DNA of 64,000 nt from Microbacterium sp. NIBRBAC000506063 (GCF_017968845.1 NZ_CP072876.1:310001-374000); one strand, 5' to 3'. Positions 50,476 to 61,392 are shown, numbered from the stretch's first letter. Made by a program: numbers and translations. The notes: a model not told the origin generated them from the sequence alone.

Positions 50476-50497
50476 TCCGATGTGCGAGAATCAGCGC

Positions 50498-50731
50498 ATG
50501 GTCCAGCTCAACGTCCACGAGGCGAAGTCGCAGCTCTCCGCGCTCATCGCGAAAGTTCTCGATGGCGAGCGCGTGACGATCGCGCGTGCGGGCGTACCGG
50601 TCGTCGATCTGGTCCTGCACAAACCCGTCGAGATCATCTACGGTCTCGGTCAGGGCGAGACAGAACCCGATCCGTCGCTCTTCGACGGTGTCGACCAAGA
50701 GGTCGCCGATCTCTTCTACCGCGCACGCTGA
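50498..50731 (+). CDS. Phd/YefM-family antitoxin
   Basis: 77-residue antitoxin. The N-terminal DNA-binding Phd fold is MVQLNVHEAKSQLSALIAKV, then VLDGERVTIARAGVPVVDLV; the acidic C-terminal tail (EPDPSLFDGVDQEVADLFY) would wrap the toxin. ATG 50498 gives the canonical family start; ATG 50480 in frame would add MCENQR. Its stop overlaps the toxin ATG (TGATG), the usual coupling in type II systems. Confidence 0.85.
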   Translation: MVQLNVHEAKSQLSALIAKVLDGERVTIARAGVPVVDLVLHKPVEIIYGLGQGETEPDPSLFDGVDQEVADLFYRAR

Positions 50732-51117
50732 TGCTCCTCGATACGAACGCTCTCCTCTGGGTGTACCACGACAGCGAACGGCTGGGCCCGCTGGCACGCG
50801 AGCGGATCGGTGCCGCATCGCTCGTGCACTTCTCCTCAGCATCCGTGCTGGAGATCGTGATCAAGAACATGCTCGGGCGACTGCCCCTGCCAGGCGGCGA
50901 CGAGCTCTCCTCGGTCTTCTCGCGCTCAGGGCTCACCGAACTGCCCTTCACTGCCGAGCACGCCGCCGCTCTCGCGCGGTTCCCGGGCCTCGCGCGGCAC
51001 GACCCCTTCGACCGGATGATCCTTGCTCAGGCCTCGCAGGAACGGATGCCGCTGGTGACCTCCGATGCGACTCTGCTCTCCCTCGGGGAGGACCGGGTGA
51101 TCGACGCGCGGCGATAG
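50731..51117 (+). CDS. VapC-type PIN domain toxin
   Basis: Intact 128-residue ribonuclease. Acidic PIN residues are in LLDTNALLWVYHD (first Asp), SASVLEIVIKN (Glu), ARHDPFDRMILAQA (Asp pair) and LVTSDATLLS (last Asp). This matches the PIN toxins that cleave tRNA or rRNA and are neutralised by Phd/VapB partners. It is translationally coupled to the antitoxin, and its stop lies 3 nt before the convergent epimerase stop. Confidence 0.87.
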   Translation: MLLDTNALLWVYHDSERLGPLARERIGAASLVHFSSASVLEIVIKNMLGRLPLPGGDELSSVFSRSGLTELPFTAEHAAALARFPGLARHDPFDRMILAQASQERMPLVTSDATLLSLGEDRVIDARR

Positions 51118-51120
51118 GGC

Positions 51121-52118
51121 TCAGCGGGAGCGCCACATCCGGCCCCAGACGTCCCGCAGCGCGGGCTCCAGCTCCGGATGCCGGAACTCGTAGCCCGCAT
51201 CCGACAGCTTCCCGGGGAGCACCCACCGGCTCTTCAGGATCAGCTCCGACTCGGTGCGCAGCGCCCACATCGCCGGCTCCAGCATGAACCGCCACGCGGG
51301 GAGGCCGATCGGCATGCCGACCGTGCGACGCAGCGCCGCCATGAGCGAGCGGTTGTCGCTCGGGCGGGGCGCGGCCAGGTTCACCGGACCGGAGATCTCC
51401 GGGTGGTCGCGGAGGAAGCGCACCGCGCCCACGACGTCGTCGATGTGGATCCAGCTGAACTTCTGCCGGCCCCTCGATCGGTGGATCTCGGTGGGGTGCT
51501 CGGTCGGGTCCGGCCCGATCCCCGGTAGCGACGGTGCGGGAACCACCATCCGTCGAACTGCGGCCCGCCGACGCCCAGGCGCGCGAGTCGGAACAGCAGC
51601 GCCGTGGCCGCGCCGTCATCGCCCACGACGATCGTCGTGCGCAGGGCGATGCGGCGCGTCCGCGGCAGCTCGCCGGCGAAGAGCTCCGCCTCCCAGGCGC
51701 GTCCGACGTCCGGGGAGAAGCCGGTGTCGAGCTCGGTGCTCTCCTCGGTGTTCGGGCGGTCCAGCGCGTAACGGTAGATCGTGGCGGTGCTCGCGTTCAT
51801 CCAGACCGCGGGCGGACTCTCGGCCGCGGCGATCGCCTCGCGCAGCGCCCGGGTGGTGTCCACGCGCGAGCGCAGGATCTCGTCGCGGTTGGCGTCGTTG
51901 TAGCGGCAGTTGACACTCTTGCCCGCGAGGCCGATGACCAGCTCCGCGCCGTCGACCGCTCGGCGGATCGAGGCCGGATCGTCCCAGCGCGCGTCCGGAC
52001 CCTCGCGCCCGATGACCAGCACCTCGTAGCCCTCCTGCTCGAGCGCCTCCCTCAGCCGCCGCCCGATGAAACCGCTGCCGCCGCCGAGAACGGCCCGCCT
52101 GCCCGCATCCGATGCCAT
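51121..52118 (-). CDS. TIGR01777-type NAD-dependent epimerase with DUF1731
   Basis: 332 residues after restoring one G near 51522. The N-terminal SDR motif is AVLGGGSGFIGRRLREALEQ, followed by LVIGLAGKSVNCRYNDANR, WMNASTATIYRYALDRPNTE and FSWIHIDDVVGAVRFL. The C-terminal DUF1731 region ends PELEPALRDVWGRMW. Relatives (YfcH, SULA-like) are poorly characterised. Its stop is 3 nt from the stop of the convergent toxin gene. Confidence 0.86.
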
Positions 52119-52142
52119 GCTCCCAGCATGTCACGGCGGCGA

Positions 52143-52522
52143 TCAGGACGCGCCGGACTCCCCGCGCTCGTGCTTGCGCCGCGCGATCTCCTCCCGCAGC
52201 CGCGCCTCCTCGATCTCGCGCTCGAGGTCGGCCAGCTGCTGCTCGGTGCTGCGGGTGTCTGCCGGTGGCGGGGGCGCCCAGTTCTGCGGCGGGCTCTGCG
52301 GATACGGAGCGGCCGCCTGCCGGCGGGGAAGGCTGATCCCTGCCCCTCGTACTCGCGCCCGATCGCGAACCACAGCACACTGCCGATGAACGGCAGCAGG
52401 ATCACCAGGATCAGCCACACCATCTTCGGCAGGTACTTCACCTGGTCGTCGCGCCGGGTGATGATGTCGATCAGCGCGAACACCATCAGCGCGATGGTGA
52501 GCAGGGACAACACGATGTGCAT
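52143..52522 (-). CDS. PLDc_N domain membrane protein
   Basis: 126 residues after restoring one G near 52338. Two N-terminal membrane segments, IVLSLLTIALMVFALIDII and MVWLILVILLPFIGSVLWF, ending with the PLDc_N hallmark GSVLWFAIGREYEGQ. A proline-rich linker and a charged helix (LADLEREIEEARLREEIARR) follow. The family resembles the N-terminus of cardiolipin synthases but lacks the catalytic part. The epimerase gene starts 24 nt further on, possibly on the same transcript. Confidence 0.75.
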
Positions 52523-52559
52523 GCCGCAAGTCTAGGAGACCGGCTGATTGAATGGAGCC

Positions 52560-53160
52560 ATGGCCTTCTCCGCTCCCCCGGTTCCGTCACGCTCACCGGC
52601 CGCCTCGTCGAGCTGCGTCCGCTGCGCCGGGAGGATCACGACGGCCTCGTCGAAGCCGTCTCGGAGGAGCGCATCTGGGAGACGGCCTGGTACACCTCCA
52701 TTCCGACCCCGGAGTCGATGGCGGGCGAGATCGAGCGGCGCCTCGACCTCGCCGGGAAGGGCGAGATGATCCCCTTCACGGCAACGGATGCCGCAGGCCG
52801 CATCCTCGGCATGACAACCTTCTACGACCTGGCGCCCGACGTCCCGAGGCTCCACATCGGCTACACGTGGAACCGCCCTCCGCGCACGGCACCGGCACCA
52901 ACGCCGAGTCCAAGCTCCTGCTCCTCGCCCATGCCTTCGAGACGCTCGGCGTCTACCGCGTCGGATTCACCACGCAGTGGCTGAACCACCAGTCCCGCGC
53001 CGCGATCGAGCGGCTCGGCGCCAAGCAGGACGGTGTGCTGCGCGCCTACAGCCGCGCCCGCAACGGAACCCTCCGCGACGCGGTGGAGTACTCGATCCTC
53101 GGCGACGAGTGGCCCGCGGTGCGCGCGGGCCTCGAGGCCCGGCTCGCCCGGCGCGGCTGA
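52560..53160 (+). CDS. GNAT acetyltransferase, RimJ/RimL type
   Basis: 200 residues after restoring bases near 52584 and 52874. VTLTGRLVELRPLRREDHDG is the usual RimJ-like start, then IPFTATDAAGRILGMTTFYD, LHIGYTWNRPSAHGTGTNAE (acetyl-CoA loop), VYRVGFTTQWLNHQSRAAIE and RLGAKQDGVLRAYSRARNG. The substrate is unknown. The ATG comes directly after ATGGAGCC. It diverges from the PLDc_N gene and converges with the surface hydrolase. Confidence 0.83.
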
Positions 53161-53161
53161 G

Positions 53162-55431
53162 TCACTCCCGCCGGGTGCGCAGCACCAGCACGAGCGCGAT
53201 CCCGGCCACCGCCAGCACGCCGCCGATCACCGTCAGCAGCAGCGGCGCCTCGCCGCCCGTGTCCGGGAGGCTCCCCGCGGCTGCCGGAGGCGCCGGATCG
53301 GTGGACGCGCCCGGACCCGTCGGGTCGGCGGGATCCGTGGGATCGGCGGGATCCGTGGGATCTGTCGGATCCGTGGGATCGGTCGGATCTGTGGGATCTG
53401 TCGGATCTGTGGGATCGGTGGGGTTCGTGGCGCAGTCCGGGTCGCTCGGCTCCAGCATGGAGTCGATCTTATGCGACTCGCTGACGACGCTCGCCCACGC
53501 CGCCTCGTGCGCGTCGCTGACCCGCCAGAATGTCGTGCAGTTCGGCATGTGCACCACGGTGATCCCGCCGAAGCCAGACATGAAGGGCACGGAGAACTCG
53601 GCGGTGAACGCCGGGTCGTCGGCCGCGGTGAACGGCCGCGCCCAGAAGCCGTTGTTGTAGGTGAACACCGAGTCCGCCGCGGCGAGGCCCGGATCGTCCG
53701 GATCGCGCCGCAGCGCGGCGTCCAGCCCGGTCTTCTCCAGCACCCGCGTCCCGCCGATCTCGCCGCCGCCGTTGGTGAAGAAGTCGCCGATCTTCGCGAG
53801 GGAGTCCGGCGTCCACCACAGCCCGTAGCCGCCCCACGGCGTGCCCTCGGGGTTGTGCTGCCAGCCGCCCACGCCGTCTGCGAGCTTGGTGCGCTCGGTG
53901 ATCCGCGAGTCGGCGCTGACGCCGATCGGCGCGAGCACCTCGGCGTAGAGAATCCGGTAGATGTCGGCGGAGCCGCCGGCGCGATCCTTGAGGTAGGCGT
54001 TCATCGCGGCGGCCAGGAGGAAGCTGTCGGAGGTGTGGTAGACCCAGCGCTCCCCGCCGCCTGCCGGTGCGGGAAGCTCCCCGCGACGCCCAGCAGTGCG
54101 TCGTGCGTGCGGTTGTCGAAGGAGAAGAACCCGGCCATCCGGGCTCCTGCCTCGTCGACCTGGTTGCCGGGGTCGTCGTAGTGGCCGGTGGCCATGTCGA
54201 TCACGTGCCCGAAGGTGACCTCGCTCCAGGTCTCGGGCAGTTCCGGCAGCCAGTCGCGCATGCGCTCGTCGTAGACCGACGGACCGTACTTCTCGGCCAG
54301 CCGCAGCAGCGCGCCTCCGGTGAGGATCGACTTCGCGGTCGAGTACGACGGCAGGTGGACCTGGTCGCAGAACGGATGCCGCCCGCGGCATCCGTCGCGT
54401 CGCCGCTCGTCCGCACCACGCAGTCGCCGACGTAGTGGACGCCCTTGTGGACGAAGCCGAAGGCCGTGTTGTGGGCGGGCGTCGTGTTCGCGGTGAGCCG
54501 CGCGACGTCGACGCCGGGGTGGTCGACGGCCAGCTGGGCGATGGGCTTCGTCGGCATCCGATCAGCGACCTCCGCGGCGTATGCCGTGCGGATCTGGTCG
54601 GCGAGCGCCGGGTCGACGGCGTCGTCGACCTGAACGCCCGGGAGGTTCCCCACATGTTGCCCTTGAAGTAGGCGCAGGTCTCGCTGGCCACCTGATAGTG
54701 GACCCGGCTGGTCGCCTCATCGGTGAAGAGGAAGGCGAGGATGCCGTTGAAGGAGCAGTTCTCCTCCTGGTTCACGAGCGTGAAGGGGATCGAGGCCCGG
54801 GTCGCGGGCTCGCCGCCGAGGGTGTCGCCGTTCTCGCTCCAGGCGCGTCCGACGCCCCAGATGATGTTGTAGTCGAGGCTCCCCGGCGACTGCAGGCCGC
54901 GCACGGCGGGGATCAGATGACTGCCGTGCTGAACGAACTGCTGGTCGAGCCGGTACCGGACCACCGAGAACCCGAGCTCCGCATCCCACTCCACGTCCCA
55001 CGAGGAGTAGGGCAGGAACTGCGCCCAGGTCACGACCTCGTTGTAGTAGTCGAAGCCGTCGTGGGCCACCGTCTCCCAGCCGACGGTGGGGTTCCACGCG
55101 TACCAGGGCACGTCGTCGAGGTCGGTCCGCACGACGTCGTTGATCCGCAGCGTGCGGGTGAACTCGTGGAGCGGCGCCGCGGCATCCGCCGGCACGCCGA
55201 ACGCGAGCTCCGGGTCGGGGACGACTCCGCCCGGGTTCGCGGCGTAGGCCGGGTCGAAGACGCTCGCGGGCTTCTGAACGTCGCCCGTGCGCACGACCTC
55301 GCCGGAGCCCGTGAGGGGATCACCCGGCACCGCGTCGGCGGCGAGGGCGGGCGAGGCCCCTGGCCGATCGACAGCAGGGCGGCGACGAGGGCGACGGCCG
55401 CCGCCGATGAAAGCGCTCGGATCACGCGCAT
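53162..55431 (-). CDS. Surface-anchored SxxK serine hydrolase (beta-lactamase family) with novel N-terminal domain and LPDTG sorting signal
   Basis: 757 residues after restoring four bases (near 55356, 54655, 54382 and 54070). A signal peptide (SSAAAVALVAALLSIGQG) is followed by a domain of about 240 residues holding GVGRAWSENGD and VASETCAYFKGNMWG, which is shared with the protein starting at 63354. The hydrolase domain has SYSTAKSILTGGALLRLAEK (SxxK) and VYHTSDSFLLAAAMNAYLKD. A TDP-repeat stalk leads to SLPDTGG, a hydrophobic segment and RTRRE, a sortase signal. It probably acts on peptides or cell-wall amides at the surface; the substrate is unknown. Confidence 0.82.
53323..53425 (-). repeat. 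Tandem TDP-coding repeat (cell-wall stalk)
   Basis: About a dozen near-identical 9-nt units (GATCCCAC-type on the minus strand) encode (TDP)n with two ADP variants just before the LPDTG signal. The function is a rigid, extended spacer through the wall; the copy number is likely variable and prone to assembly error. Confidence 0.75.
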
Positions 55432-55552
55432 CAGGACCTCGAATCTCTCCACGGGACACTGCGAAGATACCCATCGGACGCGACCCCTGACCAAGACCTA
55501 GATGCGCCGCCTCCGATGCTCTGCAGGTATCGGATGCCGGCGAGAGCACTAC

Positions 55553-55581
55553 TTGCAAGGCATCTGACGCTTCCCTACGCT
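55553..55581 (+). promoter_or_regulatory. Leaderless promoter of the LysR gene
   Basis: TTGCAA (55553), a 17-bp spacer and TACGCT (55576), with the LysR ATG 7 nt further on. Spacing and sequence fit the housekeeping sigma factor; no Shine-Dalgarno lies between -10 and ATG. Confidence 0.6.
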
Positions 55582-55587
55582 GAGCCC

Positions 55588-56486
55588 ATGGAACTGCGTC
55601 TGCTCCACTACTTCGCCGCCGTCTGCGAGCACGGCTCCCTCCACGGCGCGGCGGCGGCCGTGCACGTCGCCCAGCCGTCGCTCAGCCGCCAGATCAGGCG
55701 CCTGGAGACCGAGCTCGGCTTCGCGCTGTTCGAGCGTACTCCGCGCGGTCTCGTCCTCACCGCCGCCGGGCGGAACTTCCTCCCCGTGGCGCAGGACCTC
55801 CTCCTGCGGGCCTCCCAGGCGCAGACCACCGCGTCGATGATCGCCAAGGGCACCGTCTCCGACCTCACCGTCGTCTCGGCGACGACGACCGTGGCCGACA
55901 TCATCGCCCCTACATCGTGAAGGCCGGCGTGCGCGGGAGGGTCACGGGCGTCATCGAGACGCTGCCCGAGCACGTCTACGGGCGCCTGGCCTCCGGCGAC
56001 GCCGACTTCGCGGTGGGCACCCGCATCCCCCCGCCCTCCCTCCGCTCGCGCGTGATCGGCCACGCCTACCTCTGGGCGCAGGTCCCCGACGGCCACCGCT
56101 TCGCGGGCCGCGACAGCGTCACGATCGCCGAGCTCGTCGAGGAGCCCCTCATCACCGTCACCACCGCGCACCGCGTGCGCCAGATGTTCGACTCGGCCGT
56201 CGCCGCCGACGGGCTCACCTATCGCGCCGCGGCCGAGACCGAGTCGCCGATCACCGCGCAGGCCCTCGCCGCGGCCGGCCGGGGGGTCTGCGTCCTCTCG
56301 GACGACTCGCACTACGGCCTGCGCAGCATCCCCATCCGCGCGCGCAACCAGGACCTCATCATCACGCTCTTCGGCGTGTGGGAGCCGCTGCACTTCGCCT
56401 CGGCCCACATCGAGGAGATCCTCACCGAGCTCAGCGACTTCATCGGAGAGCTCTACCCGCAGATCTGGGCCGATCCGGCCACGTGA
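55588..56486 (+). CDS. LysR family transcriptional regulator
   Basis: 299 residues after restoring one C near 55910. The N-terminal HTH is LRLLHYFAAVCEHGSLHGAA and VAQPSLSRQIRRLETELGFA, then LFERTPRGLVLTAAG. The effector domain shows VSATTTVADIIAPYIVKAG, ITVTTAHRVRQMFDSAV and AAAGRGVCVLSDD. It converges with the serine hydrolase gene that closes the peptide transporter operon (10 nt between stops) and is divergent from the LPDTG hydrolase. Either neighbour may be its target. Confidence 0.87.
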
Positions 56487-56496
56487 ACCGCGACCC

Positions 56497-57716
56497 TCAG
56501 CGGCGTTCCAGCGCCTCGGCGATCTCGACGAAGAGGTCGTCGTTCTGCCGGGCGCTCTCCAGGGTCACCGCCTCCGGCGTCGTCGAGAACTTCACCACCA
56601 CGGTGTCGGTGGCAGGGTCGAGCCAGACGTACTGCCCGTAGATGCCGACGGCGTAGATGTTGCCGCGTTCGTTGCCCGTCGCCCACCACTGGTTCCGGTA
56701 GGAGCCGTTCGGATGCACCGCGCGCTTCACGCTCAGCCATTTGGCGGGGTCTCCGCCGGCCATGGTCGCCGCGACCCACTCCGCGGACACGATGCGATTC
56801 CCGTCGATCACGCCGCCGTCCAGCATCAGGCGGCCGATCCGCGCGAGATCGCGCGCGGTGCAGGAGATCCCCGCGTTGGCGATCGCGAACCCGCCGCGGT
56901 CGACGGAGATCCGCGCCTCCTGCGCAGCGCCGATCCGGCTCCACAGGCGCTCGGAGAGCACCTCGGCGTAGCGCTTGCCCGTCACCTCCTCGACGAGCCA
57001 GCCCAGCGCATCCGTCGTGGCCGAGCAGTACTGGAACACCTCGCCGTGCTCCCTGCTGCGCGTGAGCCCCGCGAGGAACTCGTAGGTGTCGGCCGGATCC
57101 CCGGGCGGGCGGGGCGCAGGCCTCCGGCGCGATCCTGCAGCTGCACCTCCGAGTCGGGATCGTCGTAGTCCTCGCTGTAGTCGGCGGCGGCGGTCATGTC
57201 CATGAGCTGCTCAACGGTCGCATCCCCGTAGGCGCTCCCACGGAGCGCGGGAAGATAGCTCTGCAGCATCCGACCCGGGTCGATCAGACCCTCGTCGCAC
57301 AGGGCGCCCACGACGATCGCGCACAGCGACTTCGACACGCTCATCAGCAGATGCGTCTGGTCCGGCCCGAAGCCGGGAGCGTAGTACTCGGCGACGACGC
57401 GCCCGGCCTGCTCGACGACGAGCGCATCGGTGTAGGTGTCCTCGAGGCGGGCCTCGAGACCCGGTACCGCGGCGAGCACCTCCAGATCCCTCGGCGAGGC
57501 GGTCATCGAGGCGGGCAGATGCGAGACGCGCGCCGAGGGCACCGTCTCCTCGACGTTGCGGAACACCCAGCGGTTGTCCGGGGCGCCCTGCCAGCTGTCG
57601 AGGGTCGGCGAGGCGGACAGGCCCAGCTCCTGCCGCCTGAGACCCGGAACGGTCTGGAAGGTCATCGATCCACCCGCCGACGCTGCGTTCACCGTCACTG
57701 CACCTGTTTCCGTCAT
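56497..57716 (-). CDS. SxxK serine hydrolase (beta-lactamase family, NylB-like), last gene of the peptide transporter operon
   Basis: 406 residues after restoring one G near 57111. THLLMSVSKSLCAIVVGALC holds the catalytic Ser and Lys, VFQYCSATTDALGWLVEEVT supplies the Tyr-x-x region, and MAGGDPAKWLSVKRAVHPNG, YRNQWWATGNERGNIYAVG and GQYVWLDPATDTVVV are like 6-aminohexanoate-dimer hydrolase relatives. No signal peptide, so it would act on an imported amide or ester. ATG 57716 lies 1 nt after the ATPase stop, which places it firmly in the operon. Confidence 0.83.
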
Positions 57717-57717
57717 G

Positions 57718-58490
57718 TCACTGCCCCGGAGTCTGAGGCATCGAATCCAACAACTGCCGCGTGTACTCCTCCTGCGGCGACACGAGGACGACGTCGGCGG
57801 GCCCGGTCTCGACGAGCCGCCCGCGCCGCATGACCCCTGCCTCGTCGCTCATGTACCGCACGACGTCCAGGTCGTGCGAGATCAGCAGGTAGCTGAGGCC
57901 GTGCTCGGCGCGCAGCTGCTGGAGGAGGTTGAGCACCTGCGCCTGCACCGAGACGTCGAGCGCGCTCGTGGGCTCGTCGAGCACAAGGAGCCTCGGCCGC
58001 ATCGTGAGCGCCCGCGCGATGCCCACCCGCTGGCACTGCCCGCCCGAGAGCTGATGCGGAAGGCGCGCCGCGTGGCTGCGGCTGAGCCCCACCTCGTCGA
58101 GCAGCTCGAGCACGCGCGCCTCGAGCTCGCGGCGCCCCATCCGGGTGTGGGTGCGCAGCGGTTCGGAGATGGAGTCCTGAATGGTCATCCGGGGTTGAGG
58201 GCCGCGACCGGATTCTGGAACACGATGCCGAAGGCCCGCCGCTTCTCCCGCAGCTGCCGGCGGGTGAGCGAGGCGAGATCCTCCCCGTCGATGCGGCTCG
58301 TGCCGGAGGTCGGCGTGATCAGGCGCAGCGCGCAGCGCGCGACCGTCGACTTCCCCGATCCCGATTCGCCGACGAGGCCGAAGGTCGTGCCCTCGCGCAC
58401 CTGGAAGCTCACGTCGTCGACCGCGTGCGCCTCCTGACCGCGCGCGCGGAAGGTCTTCACCATGTTCTCGACGTCGAGGATGACGCTCAT
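57718..58490 (-). CDS. Peptide ABC transporter ATPase (DppF/OppF type)
   Basis: 257 residues after restoring one C near 58197, which splits the protein just after NPVAALNPR. Walker A GLVGESGSGKSTVARCALRL, signature LPHQLSGGQCQRVGIARAL, Walker B RLLVLDEPTSALDVSVQAQV and the switch in LLISHDLDVVRYMSDEAGV. It lacks the long C-terminal iron-sulfur extension of typical DppF. Its ATG overlaps the stop of the DppD-type gene by 4 nt. Confidence 0.88.
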
Positions 58491-59463
58491 CGGACCGCGC
58501 TCCCCTCGTCGATCAGGAGGCAGGCCGCGGTGTGCCCGGAATCCCCGGGCACCGTGCGCGGCATCGGATCCTCGGTCGCGCACGCGTCGATCGCCACCGG
58601 GCACCGCTCGGCGAAGGCGCAGCCGGTGATCCCGACCAGGCGCGCGGGCACCTGCCCGGCGATCGCCTCCAGCCGCTCCCCTGCCGGTGCCGCGCCGGAA
58701 GCGCGTTCATGAGCCCGCGCGTGTACGGATGCCGCGGATCCGACAGCACCTGCGCGGTCGCACCCGTCTCGATCACCCGCCCGGCGTAGAGGACCGCGAC
58801 CCGGTCGCACACCTCGCGCACCACGCCGAGGTTGTGGGTGATGAGCATCACGCCGAAGCCGAAGCGATCGCGCAGCGACAGCACGAGGTCGAGGATCTGC
58901 TTGGCGACCGTGACATCCAGCGCCGTCGTCGGCTCGTCGAGGATCAGCAGGCGCGGCTCGCACACGAGCGCCATCGCGATCATGGCGCGCTGGAGCATGC
59001 CGCCGGAGAGCTCATGGGCGTAGCTGCGGTAGACCCGCTCCGGATCGGGCAGGCCCACCTGCTCCAGGTAGTGCAGCACCCGCGCGCGGCGCTCCTTCTT
59101 GTCGAGGCCGCGGTGCCGCAGGAGCACATCGTCCATCTGCGCGCCGAGGGTGAAGACCGGGTTGAAGGCGGTACCGGGGTTCTGGAACACGATCGAGATC
59201 GCCGTGCCGCGCAGGGGCGAGGGCTCGCCGAGCCTCTGCTCCTGGCCGTCGACGACGATGCGACCGGACGGGCGGGCACCGCTGGGGAGAAGGCCGAGCG
59301 TCGCGAGTCCCGTCAGGCTCTTGCCGCATCCGGTCTCCCCCACGACGCCGAGGATCTCGCCCGGAGCGATCTCCAGCGACACGCCGCGCAGCGGCCGGTT
59401 GGTCAGCTCGCCGCGTTCGTGGAACTCGACACTCAGGTCGTCGATGGCGAGGAGGGCGCTCAT
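58487..59463 (-). CDS. Peptide ABC transporter ATPase (DppD/OppD type)
   Basis: 325 residues after restoring one G near 58691. Walker A LGVVGETGCGKSLTGLATLG, signature YAHELSGGMLQRAMIAMALV, Walker B RLLILDEPTTALDVTVAKQI. The C-terminal oligopeptide extension has the cysteine motif GITGCAFAERCPVAIDAC ending near TAACLL, which binds an iron-sulfur cluster in relatives. ATG 59463 overlaps the stop of the permease gene. Confidence 0.9.
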
Positions 59464-60365
59464 CGCTTCACCTGCCTCGGGTCGAGGAGGTCGCGCATCG
59501 AGTCCCCGAGCAGGTTGAAGCCCAGCACGGTGATGAAGATGGCGAGCCCCGGGAAGGTCGAGATCCACCAGTAGGTGAAGATCGTTCCGCGCCCCTCGGC
59601 CACCATGAGGCCCCAGTCGGGCTCGGGCGGCTGCGCTCCCAGGCCGATGAAGGCGAGGGAGCCGGCCGCCAGCACCACCGTGCCGATGTCGACCGTCGCC
59701 TGCACCAGCACCGGCGTGAGGCAGTTGCGCAGGATGTGCCGCGGAATGATCAGCCAGGTCGGCACGCCGCTGGCCCGGGCCGCCTCGACGTAGGAGCGTT
59801 CGCGGAGGGTCCGCGCCTCGGCGCGGACGAGCCGCGCGTACCAGGGCCACCACGAGATGGCCAGGGCGATGCCGGCGTTCATCAGGCTGGGCCCGAGGAT
59901 CGCGACCATGACCATCGCCAGCAGCAGCGGCGGGAACGCCTGGAACACCTCGGTCACGCGCATCAGGAGGTTGTCGAGCCAGCCGCCGCGGTAGCCCGCG
60001 ATGGCTCCCAGAGGGATGCCGATGAGCGCGGCGAGCGCCACGACGCTGAGGGCGACGGTGAGCGCGGGCTTCGCGCCCATGATGATGCGGCTGAGGACGT
60101 CGCGGCCGAGCTGGTCGGTGCCGAGCCAGTTCGCCGCGCTCGGCGGGAGGTTGCGCTGCGGCACGTTCGTGACGCCCAGGCCCTCCTGCGGGTACGGCGC
60201 GATCCACGGGCCGAAGACGGCGAGGATCAGCACGAAGAGGATGAGGGCGGCGCCGAGCAGGGCCAGTCGATCCTTGCGGAAGACACGGCGGGTGCGCGCG
60301 AAGACCCCCTGATCGCTCGGCACGAAATCGGGGAGCTTGGACGAGGTGGTGAGGGCGACGCTCAT
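59460..60365 (-). CDS. Peptide ABC transporter permease (DppC type)
   Basis: Intact 301-residue permease. The N-terminal OppC_N segment RKDRLALLGAALILFVLILA is followed by WLGTDQLGRDVLSRIIMGAK, the EAA loop RERSYVEAARASGVPTWLII and FIGLGAQPPEPDWGLMVAEG, all typical of DppC. ATG 60365 overlaps the stop of the DppB-type gene. Confidence 0.92.
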   Translation of the reverse strand: MSVALTTSSKLPDFVPSDQGVFARTRRVFRKDRLALLGAALILFVLILAVFGPWIAPYPQEGLGVTNVPQRNLPPSAANWLGTDQLGRDVLSRIIMGAKPALTVALSVVALAALIGIPLGAIAGYRGGWLDNLLMRVTEVFQAFPPLLLAMVMVAILGPSLMNAGIALAISWWPWYARLVRAEARTLRERSYVEAARASGVPTWLIIPRHILRNCLTPVLVQATVDIGTVVLAAGSLAFIGLGAQPPEPDWGLMVAEGRGTIFTYWWISTFPGLAIFITVLGFNLLGDSMRDLLDPRQVKR

Positions 60366-61392
60366 GCGGCGGCCTCCTCTCCGAGGCGCACGCGGGGATC
60401 GATCCGCGCCTGGGCGATGTCGACGATGAGATTGGCCAGGAGATAGCCTCCCGCGCCGAGCAGGGTGATGGCGATGATGACGGGGTAATCGACCTGGGTC
60501 ATCGCGGTGACGGCGAAGTGGCCGATGCCGGGCCAGTTGAAGACGACCTCGACGAAGAAGGTGCCGGTGAGGGCGTAGGCGGCGGAGAGGCCGGTCACCG
60601 TGAGCGTCGGGGGCATGGCGTTCTTCAACGCGAGCCGCCAGCGGATCACCCGCTCCCGGAGGCCGTAGGCGCGGGCGGTGAAGACGTAGTCCTGCCCCTG
60701 CACCTCGAGCATCGAGGCGCGGGTCATGCGCGCGATCAGCCCCATCGGGTAGGCGGCGAGGGTGATCATCGGCAGGATCAAGTGCGCGAGGCCGTCAGAC
60801 AGAGCCACCCAGTTGCCGGTGATGAGGCTGTCCAAGAGCGGGAAGCCGGTCACGGTCGTGATGGGGCTGACGAAGGCGAGCTCGCGACTGAACTGGCCGG
60901 TTGCCGGAAGGATGCCGAGCCGGTTGACGAAGAGGATCTGCAGGAGGAGGCCGAGCCAGAAGGCGGGCATCGAGATGCCGCTGATGGCGAAGAAGCGCAC
61001 GACGCCGTCGGCGATGCCGCCGGGGCGCTTCGTGGCGATCACGCCGAGCACGACGCCGACGAGCAGGGCGAACGCGATGGCGCTCAGGAGCAGTTCGAGG
61101 GTCGCGGGCAGGCGGGTGGCGAACTCGAAGAGCACCGGGCGACGGGTCACCAGCGAGTTCCCCCAGTCGCCGGTGAGCAATCCCCCAGGCTGTCGAAGTA
61201 CTGCACGATCAGCGGCCGGTCGAAGCCCAGATTCTCGCGGATCGCCGCGAGCTCCTCCGGGCGGGCCTTGGGGCCTGCGTAGACGCTCGCCGGGTCGGAG
61301 GGGATAACGCGCGTGAGCACGAACACGACCACCGTGAGCACGAGCAGGACCAGTGCGGCACTGCCCAGCCGGGAGGCGATGAAACGCCACAT
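60362..61392 (-). CDS. Peptide ABC transporter permease (DppB type)
   Basis: 343 residues after restoring one G in the run near 61185 (FDSLGGLLTGDWGNSLV). FIASRLGSAALVLLVLTVVV begins the first helix, RVIPSDPASVYAGPKA is the typical DppB loop, and the EAA-like loop is FTARAYGLRERVIRWRLALK, followed by VFNWPGIGHFAVTAMTQVDY. It lies 70 nt downstream of the binding-protein gene. Confidence 0.9.

Noticed and set aside
53323..53425. CRISPR-like array
   Set aside because: Units are 9 nt, have no spacers and encode (TDP)n in frame before an LPDTG signal.
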